A DNA stretch of 64,000 bases from Fasciolopsis buskii (GCA_008360955.1 LUCM01008329.1:62001-126000), one strand, 5' to 3'; positions 40,684 to 52,086 are shown, counted from the stretch's first letter. Numbers and translations are program-made. Notes: generated by a model not told the origin, from the sequence alone.

Positions 40684-40780
40684 TGAATGTATGACTGAAT
40701 GACTGAATTAATGAATAGAAGAATAAAAGAGCAAACAAACAAACGAACGAATGAGTGCATGAATGAATGAATGAATGAAC
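40684..40780. repeat. Degenerate TGAA/AAAC tetranucleotide tract
   Basis: TGAA units with AAAC units between them; the minus frame reads Phe/Ile/His/Ser repeats, which are an artefact. Confidence 0.8.
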
Positions 40781-40873
40781 AGGCAAATGGGTGCATGTGT
40801 CGACTTTTTCCAATCTTATCTACTTATAGTCCAATTTAGCTGAATAAAAAGAAACTCACTCGCTCCCAATTTG

Positions 40874-41076
40874 CCCTCTCTCTCTCGCGCGCGCTCTCCC
40901 TCTTCGTCTCTGCCGCCTGCTCGCATCCTGTCTCACACAAGCACAAAAGATTCTTCGGCATTTGATAGAAATACAGGGATTTTTACGTCGTCGATATTTT
41001 TCTGTCTTGTTAAGACCATTAGTCCTAGGCAAGTATGTCATTCACACACACACGCACACACACACACACATACACA
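40874..41076. repeat. CT-rich run and (CA)n microsatellite
   Basis: CT/CG run at 40874-40911 and CA run at 41043-41076, with unique sequence between. Confidence 0.8.
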
Positions 41077-41825
41077 GAGACCCATAGTGGGGAAGGGCCG
41101 TGGAAGAAACACTGCACATGGTGATCATGTAAGTGCGCTGCGAAACGGATTGGTGTGAACACATCCAAATTGCAATAGAAGTAATTTTAACTCGCGCAAT
41201 CTGTGGTGGTTGAGCCTTATTCTAAACACGATTAATTCCAATGGATAATTTTTCCCCATGGATTCACTGACTTGGTGCCGGAAAGCGAAAACCTGAATAA
41301 AAAACAAAATAACAGTACGAGGGTGACTAAGTGTTGGAAATCTCGCGACTGATTTGACGAATTCCCGTAGGTCGATTCTTTCTAAGACCTATTATTTGGA
41401 ATAATGATATTCGCCCATTTCGGTGGAAGGCTGCTAAAATTGAGAAATGTTAGTAATAGTTAGCGGTATTGAAGTAATTCATTTACAATTGGTCAACCCA
41501 AGATCCAGTTACAACAGGGACACGATAGATGAAAACTCCTAATAACACGTGGCGAGAATGAAACAGCTTTCCGGCATTTCGATGCAGCGTGATCACACAT
41601 TTCTTTGAGGTATGTTGCGTGTGTGGGTTCACGAAACGTGAACCGTTTAATGCCCGTTTATCCTCTAACAGTAAAGCGTTGAGCAACATGTTTCAAGGTA
41701 AATTCCGCCTGACTAGAATCTCAATTGAATCGTTAGGAGCGCGAATGGGTGGTGAATCCATGGTGATCCGGAGAAATTTTATTCATCCATCCGTATGCAA
41801 AATGTACTACTGAGAAGAAAAAGCC
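41077..41825. other. Non-coding DNA, nothing recognised
   Basis: No supported exon, repeat or RNA gene. Confidence 0.5.
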
Positions 41826-42016
41826 AGTATTTTCGGGCATTGTGTCCCCTTTTTGAAGGTTAGCCTCCCCTGACCGACGAAAATCCTCCCATGGATCACC
41901 GCGTGATTTTTAAATGGACTTACGATCCATTCACGCTCCTAAGAGTACCGGGGACGCATACCTGAAGAGCGGCAATAACCGCGAAACCGGGTGTGCTTCC
42001 GGAGAAATTTCGCCTG
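41826..42016 (+). mobile_element. Truncated copy of the hammerhead-ribozyme element
   Basis: Aligns by eye with the element at 51.8-52.2 kb. The stretch from 41832 (GGGCATTGTG) corresponds to 51888 onward, and 41943-42010 corresponds to 52083 onward. The middle part is deleted or diverged, including the B-box-like region. Homology fades just after 42010 (shared AAATTT). Only part of one unit is present, without the second, downstream half seen at 51.8 kb. Confidence 0.75.
41955..41996 (+). ncRNA. Hammerhead ribozyme core, cleavage site lost
   Basis: Helix I strand CGCATAC is followed by the invariant CTGAAGA (41962-41968, fitting CUGANGA). Stem II is perfect: GCGG, loop CAATAA, CCGC (41969-41982). 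Then comes the invariant GAAA (41983-41986). Helix I closes with GTGTGC (41991-41996): six pairs including one T-G wobble. Compared with the other copy, CCGG runs directly into GTGTG, so the TC expected at the cleavage site is missing. The core should fold but probably cannot cut itself. Confidence 0.75.
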
Positions 42017-43962
42017 AGTCATCGATGGTTTAAATCCGTCATTTAGGAATCCTAAAACGTGAGCCAATATTGCTGAACTTCTTTGCGCACGGAGGTTAGC
42101 ACAGTCAAAATTGTAGGGCTTAGTAAGGAGTATGTCACATGTTTCATCCTTCTCCTCCTCATCCACTCGCTGTTTACTTCCAGGTTGTTTTCAAAGCTGC
42201 TTTATCTCCTTCGTGCAATATTGTAAACTCGTTTTACAATAAGTGAAAAGGCAGAAAAATATTACTATTGTTGTTAATGTTACAAATGACAGCTACTTAT
42301 ATTCTATTGTTAATTTCAAGTATTCCTCATTATACTTCATTGATTTTCATGTTTCTGAACCAGATACAGGAAAATAAAACAATGATTCGTTCGAAAGAAT
42401 CTACTCCATACTGCGTTTTAACTTCAATTAACTTGCCTAATCAGGAATTAATTGTCACGTGAATCACGATTAAAGTCAGGAAACACTTTCTTTCGTTCGT
42501 CAGCACACGTTTGACAAACAGATCAGACTAAATGAAAAGTGAAAAAAGGAAGCACAACTGGTTTTTTGCCCTACAGTTAGAAAGTGAACGAAAGTTGAAC
42601 CTTGTACATTCTATCAAGATTGCCTTGTAGTAACCAAACGAACTGGTATGGTTAGATGGTTTGCTACCGCGGAAAGTGGGCTAGATATTGTTTGTTCATC
42701 ATCACTAAGTCAGAAAAACATTTGAGCTACGTTGTTGGTCCTAACAATCATCATCAGCCGGTTTGGTAAAATCAGTTTGCTTGTACGTGACATCGTCCCA
42801 GATTGCCGTCACATCATGTAACAGTGCAGTGGAAAGTGAAACTAATAAAAGATTATTGTAGACGTTTAAAATTATTTCCCGTGTTGCTGATTTATCCTCG
42901 TTGGTGACGTACAAACTCTCGCGGGCGGAAGATGCAATAAGATTGAATATTATGCAGATGCGTTTGAGATTTGAACAAATAACTAATCGGGGTCAAATGA
43001 CAAAGTGGAATTGTGCGCGAGCCACATATGTTTAAATCACACTTTATGGCATTGAGCGTACTTTGAAATAGTTGCTCCGTACCGATGTTATTAGCAAACA
43101 TTTTGCGAGGAAACATCACGTGCAAATAGCTATATATTTATACAAGCACACGCACACAAACAAACAAACAAACAAATACAGGCACGACTAAGGTCCTGGA
43201 AACTACGCACATCTGTTCCACCCAATTCCGTTACCAGCTGTGACGTACTAATTAGCAGGCTGCTTTCGTTTTTCATAGACGCTTGATTTTGGGAATGAAG
43301 AATCCGCACCGCAACTCAGATCTATCTAACGGACAATGAAATGGTAACAAAATTCCGTCAAAGAGTCTACCTCTACTGCGATTTGTAACAGTTCGTTGCG
43401 CAAATGCTTCGGAGTCTTGGAAACAAAAAGTATTTTACACACGAGCATGAAGGATTCCAGGTGACCTGTGTTCAGTTGTATTTTGCATTCGAAACGGATT
43501 GGCAGGTAGCTGAATGGTGACTCGCATATCACTTGTGCCAGTACCGTTTCATTTCATACGTTTGGAGGCTTTTCGTTACTTGGGTCATATATTGTCTGTT
43601 TTGTTGAAACTTCCACTTACCTTTGGCCAAGGATATATATATATCCTCGAATATTCCTACTTGAATGAGCACCTCCCTGGACTTATCAGTTGAATATGTT
43701 AGTCGGAAAATGCGAAACATTTTGTATCACTGAAAGTGGGAAGAACAAGTGGGCTGGGTTTAAAATGTCCCACTTTCTATCATGGTTTTTCCTCTATCCC
43801 CACTGGTATAGCATAGAGTTGGAGACGAAGATGTGTGTATGTCCGTGTGCCTGGAAAGGGAGAGGAAGCAGAGATGCTTCAAATGAGTTTGAAAGTGAAA
43901 TTTTCATTCGGGTCTCATACCACACGGTGACTCTCTCTCCTTGTGTGTTCATCATTTCCGAG
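42017..43962. other. Non-coding DNA upstream of a plus-strand exon
   Basis: Contains a (CAAA)n run at 43155-43176 and an 18-bp AT palindrome at 43630-43647. The last part should be intron in front of the exon at 43963. Confidence 0.5.
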
Positions 43963-44073
43963 TGCCCTTCGTTCCCGCGCTACTGGACCGAGGAGGCGAG
44001 CAAGCAGATTCCCTACGGTAGCAAGATCGGCCGGCTATTTGTTGATTCGTTTAACCGGTCGGTGGAAAGAGAG
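43963..44073 (+). CDS. Internal exon of 37 codons, unidentified protein
   Basis: A pyrimidine-rich tract (CTCTCTCTCC...TTCATCATTTCCGAG) ends in AG at 43961-43962. An open stretch then starts in phase 0 with Cys-Pro-Ser-Phe-Pro-Arg-Tyr-Trp and ends at a donor, GAG then GTGAGC (44074). The exon is exactly 111 bases, phase 0 to phase 0, and is GC-rich with varied codons, unlike the flanks. Central residues include IPYGSKIGRLFVDSF. The frame stays open upstream (to 43690) but that part looks like intron by composition. The protein family was not recognised and no partner exon was found, so the function is unknown. It probably belongs to a gene with large introns spanning this region on the plus strand. 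Confidence 0.7.
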
Positions 44074-44700
44074 GTGAGCTAAAATGAACCAATAAAGTGG
44101 GTTTTAAAAATTTATTCATCCCATTTGTCTAGAGGTTGGATGAAATTATACATTCAGACGTTTGAATAGAGATCTGCTAGCCGATTTACAACAATTTGCC
44201 ATGCACAGTTTCCTTCGTAATAATTCATGATCTGACACATTTTAGGGAGCATGATTTCAGATAACGATTGTGCTTTCAATGTCCAATGTCAGTAACCATA
44301 AGCAACATGAATCATTTAGTAGTTGACCGCGACATATTATCGGTGCTACTGTCATTGTCACCAGGACTATCAATGCCAGCTCTAAATGCACTGGTTATAC
44401 TGGCGATATTGACCGTCCACCTATATTCAAATGTTTCTGACAGGAAGTGGACAATAAAGCATTCAGTAGTTGCAGTTTTGTTCACTGAACTAGACGAAAT
44501 CTTGACGCGTTCATTTGTTTAGGTAGAACGTGCTAAGAAAGCAAAACACTTTCAAATCGCAGGTTAGAACAGAGTGTTTACCCAAAGGAAACAAGATTGA
44601 ACATGGACTAAATTTATTCATCAGAATTGCGTGGCGCAGTGAAGTTCAACCAATCGAATTGCCAATTATCACTGCATCCAAACTTACGGACCGTGGTTCT
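44074..44700. other. Non-coding DNA, probably intron
   Basis: Follows the splice donor at 44074. A hydrophobic 84-codon frame (44268-44522) lacks a clean donor or acceptor. Confidence 0.4.
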
Positions 44701-44706
44701 GTCTAA

Positions 44707-44955
44707 TCATGCTTTTTTTGTTTTGATCAGATGTAACAAATCTGAGGACATGATGGTGGTCTGAGCGCAACAGGCTATCGATCCGGCGACCATGACAGTT
44801 GGAGAGAGAGATAGTAGAATATTTTGCCCATTCGTCGGTTCGAATGGGATGCATCGTATACCCGAAAGCTTTACCCAATGTTCGTTTGTGATGTTGAGAA
44901 CTTGACCGATCGGAATGGAAATCACCAGTGCGGAGAGGATTGGTGCGGCATTCAA
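44707..44955 (-). pseudogene. Coding-like block, hydrophobic protein fragment
   Basis: Minus-strand frame of 82 codons, richer in GC and with protein-like composition: MNAAPILSALVISIPIGQV at its start, a second hydrophobic part near residues 48-64, then a basic end and TGA. An in-frame TGA lies directly before the ATG. A second minus frame is also open across the same block (44986 to 44684), which weakens the case. No family was recognised; a decayed repeat or an old gene copy are equally possible. Confidence 0.2.
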
Positions 44956-44994
44956 ACAGAGTGAGGGCTACTGTGGTCCCGGACAAATCGTGGT

Positions 44995-44996
<2 letters not shown>

Positions 44997-45052
<56 letters not shown>

Positions 45053-45053
45053 G
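44997..45053. repeat. (TTG)19 trinucleotide microsatellite
   Basis: Nineteen uninterrupted TTG units, reading as polyvaline in the plus frame. Confidence 0.95.
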
Positions 45054-45530
45054 CCGTTGATTCAGTTAGTCAGTCTGACGAGTACAATGATTACGTGATT
45101 ATTGCTGATCCCGAATGCGTAGCACATGATGATTTATCATCTAGTGCTATCATTTGTACGGACACTGGCCAGTTTTGTCAGACAGCTTACATGGCCAAGT
45201 AGCAGGTAGACAAGCTGTGGGCTGTCTGAATGGTAACAAAAAATAACTTGGACGAAACACAAACTTAAGGTGTACGTTTTTTCCTCTACAATTTTTTGCT
45301 ACCCTTTTTGTCACGTGAAAATTCACCACCGTTTTGTGTGACAGCCCTTATCGAATTCAGCTCAGCCGTTCAGTATGCACTTAACTCAACTGACGTCTTC
45401 TTCGTTGGCCGGATGCAAACACTTTCCACTATCTCCTTCCAGAGAGTACCATGTTTTTCCAAATCACCTTTTACCATTTATCTTTTACTTCTTTCATTGG
45501 TGAAAGAACAATATATATCATTTTACAGGA
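45054..45530. other. Non-coding DNA, nothing recognised
   Basis: No supported exon or RNA gene. Confidence 0.5.
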
Positions 45531-45534
45531 AGGG

Positions 45535-45670
45535 AACCAAGGCCAACAGAGGGCTGCCAAGTGGAGAAGTTGACCGACGGTGGGAGGACTCGAACCCGGG
45601 ACCTCCACGTCCAGACGCCACGACCTTATCCGTTTGGTTATCGCCCATCCTTGGGAAACATTCTGACAGT
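45535..45670 (-). mobile_element. tRNA-derived SINE, minus strand
   Basis: On the minus strand an A-box-like GATAACCAAACGGATAAGG (from 45642) is followed about 33 bases later by an excellent B box, GGTTCGAGTCC (45596-45586), then CCCACCGTCGG. The same arrangement and end sequence recur on the plus strand at 55.75 kb, which shows a dispersed family. The acceptor stem does not pair and an extra TCCCG lies before the T loop, so it is not a working tRNA. Confidence 0.65.
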
Positions 45671-47380
45671 CTTTCAAAGGTGGCTAAATACAATATGTTT
45701 AGTCACTTTAATCACTAGTTTATGCTATCCAGGCTGTGCCAAGTTGCCTTTTGTTTGGAATTTTCAACCAACACTTGCGAACACTAATAAATACATGAAA
45801 GGGGATTGGAATATTTGGAAACCATATGAATTTTACAGATTTTATGAATCCATTGGGAGTAGAGAACTTGAGTTTTTGGGACTAACCTGAACGGTTATTT
45901 GGCTTGCCATAAAATGGCTATTTTTTGCCTTATAAAGGGACATTATTATTCACCTTGGATCAGTTCCATTTGGAAAGACAAACGGCTAGCACTTGAGGCG
46001 GATAGTCCGGGAAAGCACGGAAACAAGAGTTTATAGCGAAGAAATGCGCAACGGAATCCACTGCAGCGGTTCGGACATGCAACTTAATGGTACCGCGAGA
46101 AGGAACCGGTCCAATAAAATCTCTGGTTTGCACCTTGTCCATTGAAAAAGTGACTCATTGCCTTCGAGAGTGACATGTAGTCCCTGTGGTCTGTCAGTAT
46201 AAAGCTGCTGTTGATGAAGGCAAATGTGTGTGGCATTTTGCACGGGTATGAGTAACAGTGGACTCATTTAGTCCGCGATAACTGTAGAAATCAGTTTGGC
46301 TGACCGACCTTCTGGCAGAGGACCATCATATAAATATCAAGGTTTCATCCTCAATTGTACGTCGTAGCTTCTGGAAACACTTAGCCAGTATTTTATCAAA
46401 AAAATCCGTAGCAATTGGGGGCAGAACAGTAGAAGAGACGAAGTTCGTATATAACTATTACTGTAACCAGCTGGTATACTGAAAAATGTTAATTGTTTCA
46501 TAGATATAGAGAGAATTTGCAAAATATATTTTAAAGTATGTTCGACACCTTGAACCGAATGAAAAAGGAAAATACGGATTCAGTGAATGAAACATGCAGC
46601 CTAACGTATGCCACAACAACTCGTGGTTATTGTGCTGGAAAGACGCTTTAGCTGTTCAGCTAACTACGCATGCCTGCTTGTCGTTTGGACTGGTTTCTGG
46701 ATCGGAATTCAGAAGCGGCCTTTTCAATGTAAGTGGTGTGCATTTTACACAAACATCTCACAAATACTTGCGAGTTATACGTTTTTAGCTACTCACACTC
46801 TCTTCTACGTTACTTATGAACGGTTGAATTGGAGTATCAAGGGGGAAACGGACTACTTGTCAGGCTAAATTCATGCCCAACATCTACGCTGTGTGGGTTT
46901 TCATTATTGGCTAATGGACAGAAAGTAGATTTTGTGAAAGGACGGTTTCTCACTGATGTGATTTTTCAAGATTCACGATTAATCCAACTTAGATAAGCAA
47001 TGATGCGGACTGTTAAACCACTGTTCGGCTTGCGAAGAATTGGATGCAGATGTCCAGTGAACTGCTTTGGGTTTTGAGCCCATTCTCGGCTAAAATGTGC
47101 GTGATGAAACAATGAATAACATGTAGCAATAGATCTGCACATATTCTTTTCGGCTATATTCGCAATAAAAATATTCTACAGTGTGAATTTTCGAGGACTG
47201 CTCACCGAATTGCACGTGTCACTATTGCTTTCTGGCCCCTAGAAGACCATTCACAGGCTCTGATTATGAACCACACACAGGATAGGGTTCCGCCATCAAA
47301 GAGAAACTGCATTAATCGGGGAATAATACTCGAATATTATTGATCAACACTATTACATCTGTAGATTGCACGTGCAGCAT

Positions 47381-47382
<2 letters not shown>
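45671..47382. other. Non-coding DNA
   Basis: Open frames on the minus strand at 45960-46267 were inspected for retroelement motifs and none was convincing. Confidence 0.5.

Positions 47383-47454
<72 letters not shown>
47383..47454. repeat. (TA)36 microsatellite
   Basis: Seventy-two uninterrupted bases of alternating T and A. Confidence 0.95.
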
Positions 47455-47457
<3 letters not shown>

Positions 47458-49320
47458 AAAGCAACTGGAACGGGAACATTTACGACGTACCATTCTGATG
47501 ACAGTGGTTTGTTGACATGTTAGGCCCCTCACTACCTTGATTTTGCCGTGCTCAGCCAAGTGTCTGACTGGTTTGACTGGAACTTGTATTTTCTTACGCT
47601 ACCTCAGGCTAGTTCACTTTGATTTATTATTTTTCGTTGTCCTTGGGTTGTTCCCACTTGCATGATGGAAAAATCAGAGTCGATGCCTAGCTTATAAATG
47701 GTTTCACTTGTCTCAATACCTTTCTCAATGCGTGAGGATAAACGAGATTTAATTCCAATTTCCAATGAGCTTACACCAATCAGGCGGTTATTTTTTGACG
47801 CAAGAAAATATTTCCTTTGAAAATGAACCAACAACTTTTTCTGATTTCCGAGCACGCAAATAATCAATTCGAATTGCTTCTAAAACTTTTGTGACAGAGG
47901 ACTGATGATAATTGGTCTGTTATGAGCGTCACTTTGATGGCGAATGATCAGACTAGCCATTCGGTTCACGATCATCGGCCCGGATCTACCGTGGCTTACT
48001 GGGAGGTAAACTGAGTTCCGTTTGAACCGTGCGAAATTTCTACACTTGACTTATAACAACAGGTGAGAAACGAGATGTTTTTATTCCATTTATAATGTTA
48101 CATAATATCCGTAATGTAAAGCCCAGAATAAGTGCCCCAAGGAGAGAACAAAGTTTCTTCGGTTATTCAGCTAAGTGAAACCATTTGAAGAGTGAACCAA
48201 ATTCCTCAAGGAAGACATGACGAGTCTGGCGAGTACCGTTACTCATTTGGTACGTTCCTATTAAATCAACACCAAATTTGGTTTCGCACGAGACTTCCGT
48301 TTGAACCCCCAGGACAGTGCGTGGATGAACGGTCATCTGTCGGCAGATTTTGTCGGTCGGTCAAGAAAAACCTAGAGAAAAAGAACACGTCATCCTAGGT
48401 TTTCGGTTTTATTCCATACGTCACCGTGTATGATTGGCGGAATGACATTTCTCCAATGAACAAGCATGGCGATTTTTGAACACGAACATATCAAATAAGT
48501 ACATGTGATGAACGGCAGTGACCGGTGAATCTTTTGCTAAGTTCCGGGAAAATTTGGTCTCCTTGTCCGTTTGTGATACTACTCGAAATAAAAAAATCGA
48601 ACTATTACGCCCATGTGTTTTCGTTCTGTTGATTATCTTTCGTTTGATTTGTACCACCCGGTTTTGGTGTTTTTAATGGGAATAAATTCGGAATTTAAAT
48701 TGGTGCGCTTGAAACGAATTTCGTGTATAGTCTGCTTTGATCCAAACCACAAATTATTCGAAGCGGTCGTTTTAAAAAAAAATAACCATGACGGTAGAAG
48801 AGTTCGTGCACTAACCAATTAGCGTGATTTTCGTTCACTTTTTGACGTTTATTGATCTGCGAAATAGTAATTGTATTTGAAAACAAACAAGGCCATTCGA
48901 GTGTTGAAACGGTTAATAAAGACCACGTAAGCTGACAAATATTTGTGCAGGTATTGCCAAGACCAATAAGAAAGCAGTTGAACAAATTATAACATTTCGA
49001 CCAGGATTATGATATTTCTCTAGCCCGAAGTGTGCTCTTTTTCAAGGCCAAAAACTTTACTTTTTCAATCAAAGTCAAACACGCTCTTCTGTTGATAATA
49101 CAGTTTATGACGAGAGGAAATTTCGAGTAAATTCATGCCCCCATGTACTACAAAAACATGCTCTGTTTGTTTCACGAAATCTAATAATTTTATTAAAAAT
49201 TTTACCCGATAGTCTTGCGAATTACAGCCAAATTGCGGAAAAAATCACTGTCAATGATGCCTTATTATTAAGCACTTTAAGCGGATAACTAATGATTCTC
49301 AAGTAGATGGCACTTTGATA
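47455..49320. other. Non-coding DNA, nothing recognised
   Basis: No supported exon, repeat or RNA gene. Confidence 0.5.
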
Positions 49321-49324
49321 CAAC

Positions 49325-49390
49325 TTCGAAGCTGAACTGATAGAGCACAGGTATCGAAAACTCGTGCGTCGAATCCACAAATGGGGTCAA
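49325..49390 (+). mobile_element. tRNA-like fragment 1
   Basis: GCTGAACTGATAGAGC (49331-49346) resembles an A box/D arm and GCGTCGAATCC (49366-49376) a B box, at tRNA spacing. Shares GCT/ACT...TAGAGCAC with the fragment at 49.82 kb. Confidence 0.4.
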
Positions 49391-49819
49391 AATTTCGCTG
49401 GGATAAAGATGTTTCGCATTTGAAGTTTATAACAAAAGTGTTAGACTGGAATACATAAATGAATTCCATGTGGAATTTATTTGTTATTATTTGTAAACGC
49501 CCAAGTCCGGCAAAAGCCGTGCGACCACTGTACAACATGTTCAGCTAGCTTATTCCCAATGATCAGTGCACTTTTATCGTGTCACAATTGGTGCTGGAAT
49601 CTGGCGTGACCGAAAGTTAGTTAAACACTGTTAGGTCTCAACCGTTTTTTCGTTGATCGCCGACACAAAGGAGATACACAACTTTTCCCACCAGCAGTTT
49701 ACACGTGGCCGTTGACTGTTAAACGAAATAAATTCTCAAATTCTGTCGAATGCTTTGTAAGTATGACATACAAGTAGATTACCGCCTAGGATGAGTCCAC
49801 AAAACTCCTTTGGCTTGGT

Positions 49820-49880
49820 TTCGTAACTCACCTAGTAGAGCACAAAATACAGTAAAACGTGAGTTCGGATTCCTTCGAAG
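49820..49880 (+). mobile_element. tRNA-like fragment 2
   Basis: GTAACTCACCTAGTAGAGC (49823-49841) is A-box-like, and GAGTTCGGATTCC (49861-49873) is B-box-like. Arms do not close as a tRNA, so a decayed SINE head is the likelier reading. Confidence 0.4.
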
Positions 49881-50180
49881 TTAAAACCTAATACATCTGA
49901 ACAAACCCACGGAAATAGTTGCCATTGGATTGACCAAAATGAAATTACAATCACACGGTCATTCAATGACCGAATTCTTGTTTGTCTAATATGGCCGAAG
50001 AAATTTCCAATTGTCGGTGAATGACAGAGAGTGGTAAATTAAATGGATATTCAATGCAACGAGCAGATAGATTTGGCCAGTCTCCGGGCGTGTGCGCTAA
50101 TAGCGGAAGTTGAATGAGCAATGATCACACTATCCACCCCGGGGATATTTTGGATGATCAGCATTACTATGATTATGATT
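49881..50180. other. Non-coding DNA
   Basis: Nothing recognised; leads into a (TTA)n run at 50182-50201. Confidence 0.5.
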
Positions 50181-50196
50181 AGTATTATTATTATTA

Positions 50197-50604
50197 TTAT
50201 GAATAGCGTTTCCCTAACGACGCTATGCGTACCGTAGAAGTTTTTGTTGGCGGCATTTTCACAGGATGCATTAGTGTAGGTAGGAGATATTTAAGAGTAT
50301 GATAAAACTGAGTGGTAGTGAAGATGGGTGGGTCGGATGAAACCAGTTCAATATTCATTGTGATAACCTGAAAGGAAAACTGGACCAAAGCTTGATACGT
50401 GTGGTCGTGATGGATTTCGGCGCCCGGATGAATAATACCACTTATAGTTCGTCGTAAATTGTGTAAGGTGAACCGTGGCGCCAATTTTTGATCTATTATG
50501 CACACGGGGGTAGAAATACAACCTCGAATTACATGCCTTTTCATAGGTATTTTTGCATGATACATATTATGAGAGAATACCAAGAACGGTGATCGCTTAG
50601 TCAC
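50197..50604 (-). other. Open frame of 135 codons with an internal acceptor-like site
   Basis: The frame is preceded by an in-frame TGA and begins at a GTG, so it is not a complete gene. Inside it, the minus strand carries CAGTTTTCCTTTCAG (AG at 50369-50368), a strong acceptor, followed by an open stretch beginning VITMNIELVSSDPP. This could be an exon starting at 50367, but no downstream donor or known domain was found. Confidence 0.2.
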
Positions 50605-51773
50605 TCAGTAACTTGCGGATCATGTGAAGCCGAAGCGAATGGAAAAATACAGCCCATTAATACCTTTGTCATTTGGAACCTGATGATCACATCGGTCGGG
50701 TTGTTGCTGGTCCCTTATTTAGGTTTCCGGAGCATATTACCGACCTGGCCACCAAACAGACGCCGGAAGCTTAATCCTAATCGTTCGTGATACGGAGTGT
50801 GACGGCAACCGTGGTGAATAGCGCAATACACATCGCAGCATTTCAAACGGGGTTCCTATTGTACTCTTCATAACATCGTGTTGCCGAATTGGTAAAAAAC
50901 TGTGAGAGAAGATGAGGTGGAAAAACAACGATCGTATATTTTAATACTCATTGTGAGCAATGTAGTCTAGGTAATAGACAATAGAGACTATGTCAGCAAT
51001 TAATTCAATGTCCAAAGCAAGCCGACAGATACGCCCCGGTTAAAGTAATTTAGGAAAGATAGCAATTAGACATTTGTTAGATCTGAAATCGTCTCCAATC
51101 AAAGAGAACTAGTTGGACTAGACATGGCTAAACGCGGTAGGTAATTGGGGAAACACTAAGGCAGAAAATTTTTGTTTATACTCTTCCACCGGTCGGCTGA
51201 TCGAGGGCGTAGGACGCAAACTGTACAAATTAATAAATTACCCTAGTCCAAACGGGGTAAAACTTTATGTATTCTACCGTTCGTTTGAACTGTTTTCCGC
51301 CTTACAACGCCTTTGGTGAACGGTATTAAATAAGGCGTGCAAGGCCTGCCAATGAATTGAGTATGTCTCTGTGATTGACTGTGAAGCTAGTGTGTGATGT
51401 GAGCATCAAGTGTAACAAACGAAGAATTTGCTTGTGGCTTCAAATTAATAATATCAATCTAGCCATGATAACAATAAGAAAAATCAACTGAAAGAAACCG
51501 AATTGTACCCAAAATAACTTGAGATTGTCTATCGGTATTGTACCGGGTTACCTTAAGAACGGAAAACCGTTGAACCGGTACAATACCCACTGTGTGGAAC
51601 TAGAGCTCCCGGCCGATGAAGTTGTTGAATGCCTTATTAATTGTGACTTGTGCCGTCTAAACTGTAGGGTAAAAACAGATGAAACTGTCGTGGAACCACG
51701 GACCAGAGATAGACATCATAATTTCGTTTGTTGAGAGTATTGAGATACGTGAGTTACATTTTTGAGCACAGAA
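50605..51773. other. Non-coding DNA, nothing recognised
   Basis: No supported exon, repeat or RNA gene. Confidence 0.5.
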
Positions 51774-51795
51774 TTGATTCCTGCCTAGGAATCAA
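51774..51795. other. 9-bp hairpin just upstream of the hammerhead element
   Basis: TTGATTCCT and AGGAATCAA pair perfectly around a GCCT loop. The loop lies some ten bases before the first unit boundary. Confidence 0.55.
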
Positions 51796-51914
51796 GTAAT
51801 GCCCGGTCGTGTGCTCCCGGGCAAATTTTGTTCACGCATCCAGATACTATGCTACTTGCTGCTTCTATATATACATATGTATATTCTGGGGCATTGTGCC
51901 CTCGTTCCTAAGGT

Positions 51915-52030
51915 TGGCTCAGCCCAACTGACAAAGAATTATCAACGAATCACAGTTGTGGTTCTTCTGTGGACTCTTCGATGAACAGCTTCCATGCACA
52001 CTCCTGCCTGATGCTACAGATTCGATTCTG
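51915..52030 (+). promoter_or_regulatory. Putative internal pol III A and B boxes
   Basis: TGGCTCAGCCCAA (51915-51927) fits an A box and GATTCGATTC (52019-52028) fits a B box. Spacing, about 90 bases, is longer than in most tRNA genes. The B box sits in the loop of a small hairpin (CTGCCT 52004-52009 with AGGCAG 52034-52039). Confidence 0.35.
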
Positions 52031-52086
52031 ATGAGGCAGACATATCAATTCGGAGTGTACAAGTATGTGAATGTTTGGACAAGAGA

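Noticed and set aside
40575..40813. His/Ser/Phe-rich repeat protein on the minus strand
   Set aside because: Translation of the TGAA tetranucleotide tract.
45960..46267. Minus-strand frames suspected of being LTR-retroelement polyprotein
   Set aside because: No catalytic or structural motif could be aligned; the resemblance was to a few residues only.
52028..52040. CTGATGAG as a second hammerhead core in the element
   Set aside because: No GAAA follows at the right distance and no stem II forms; it belongs to the CTGCCT/AGGCAG hairpin.
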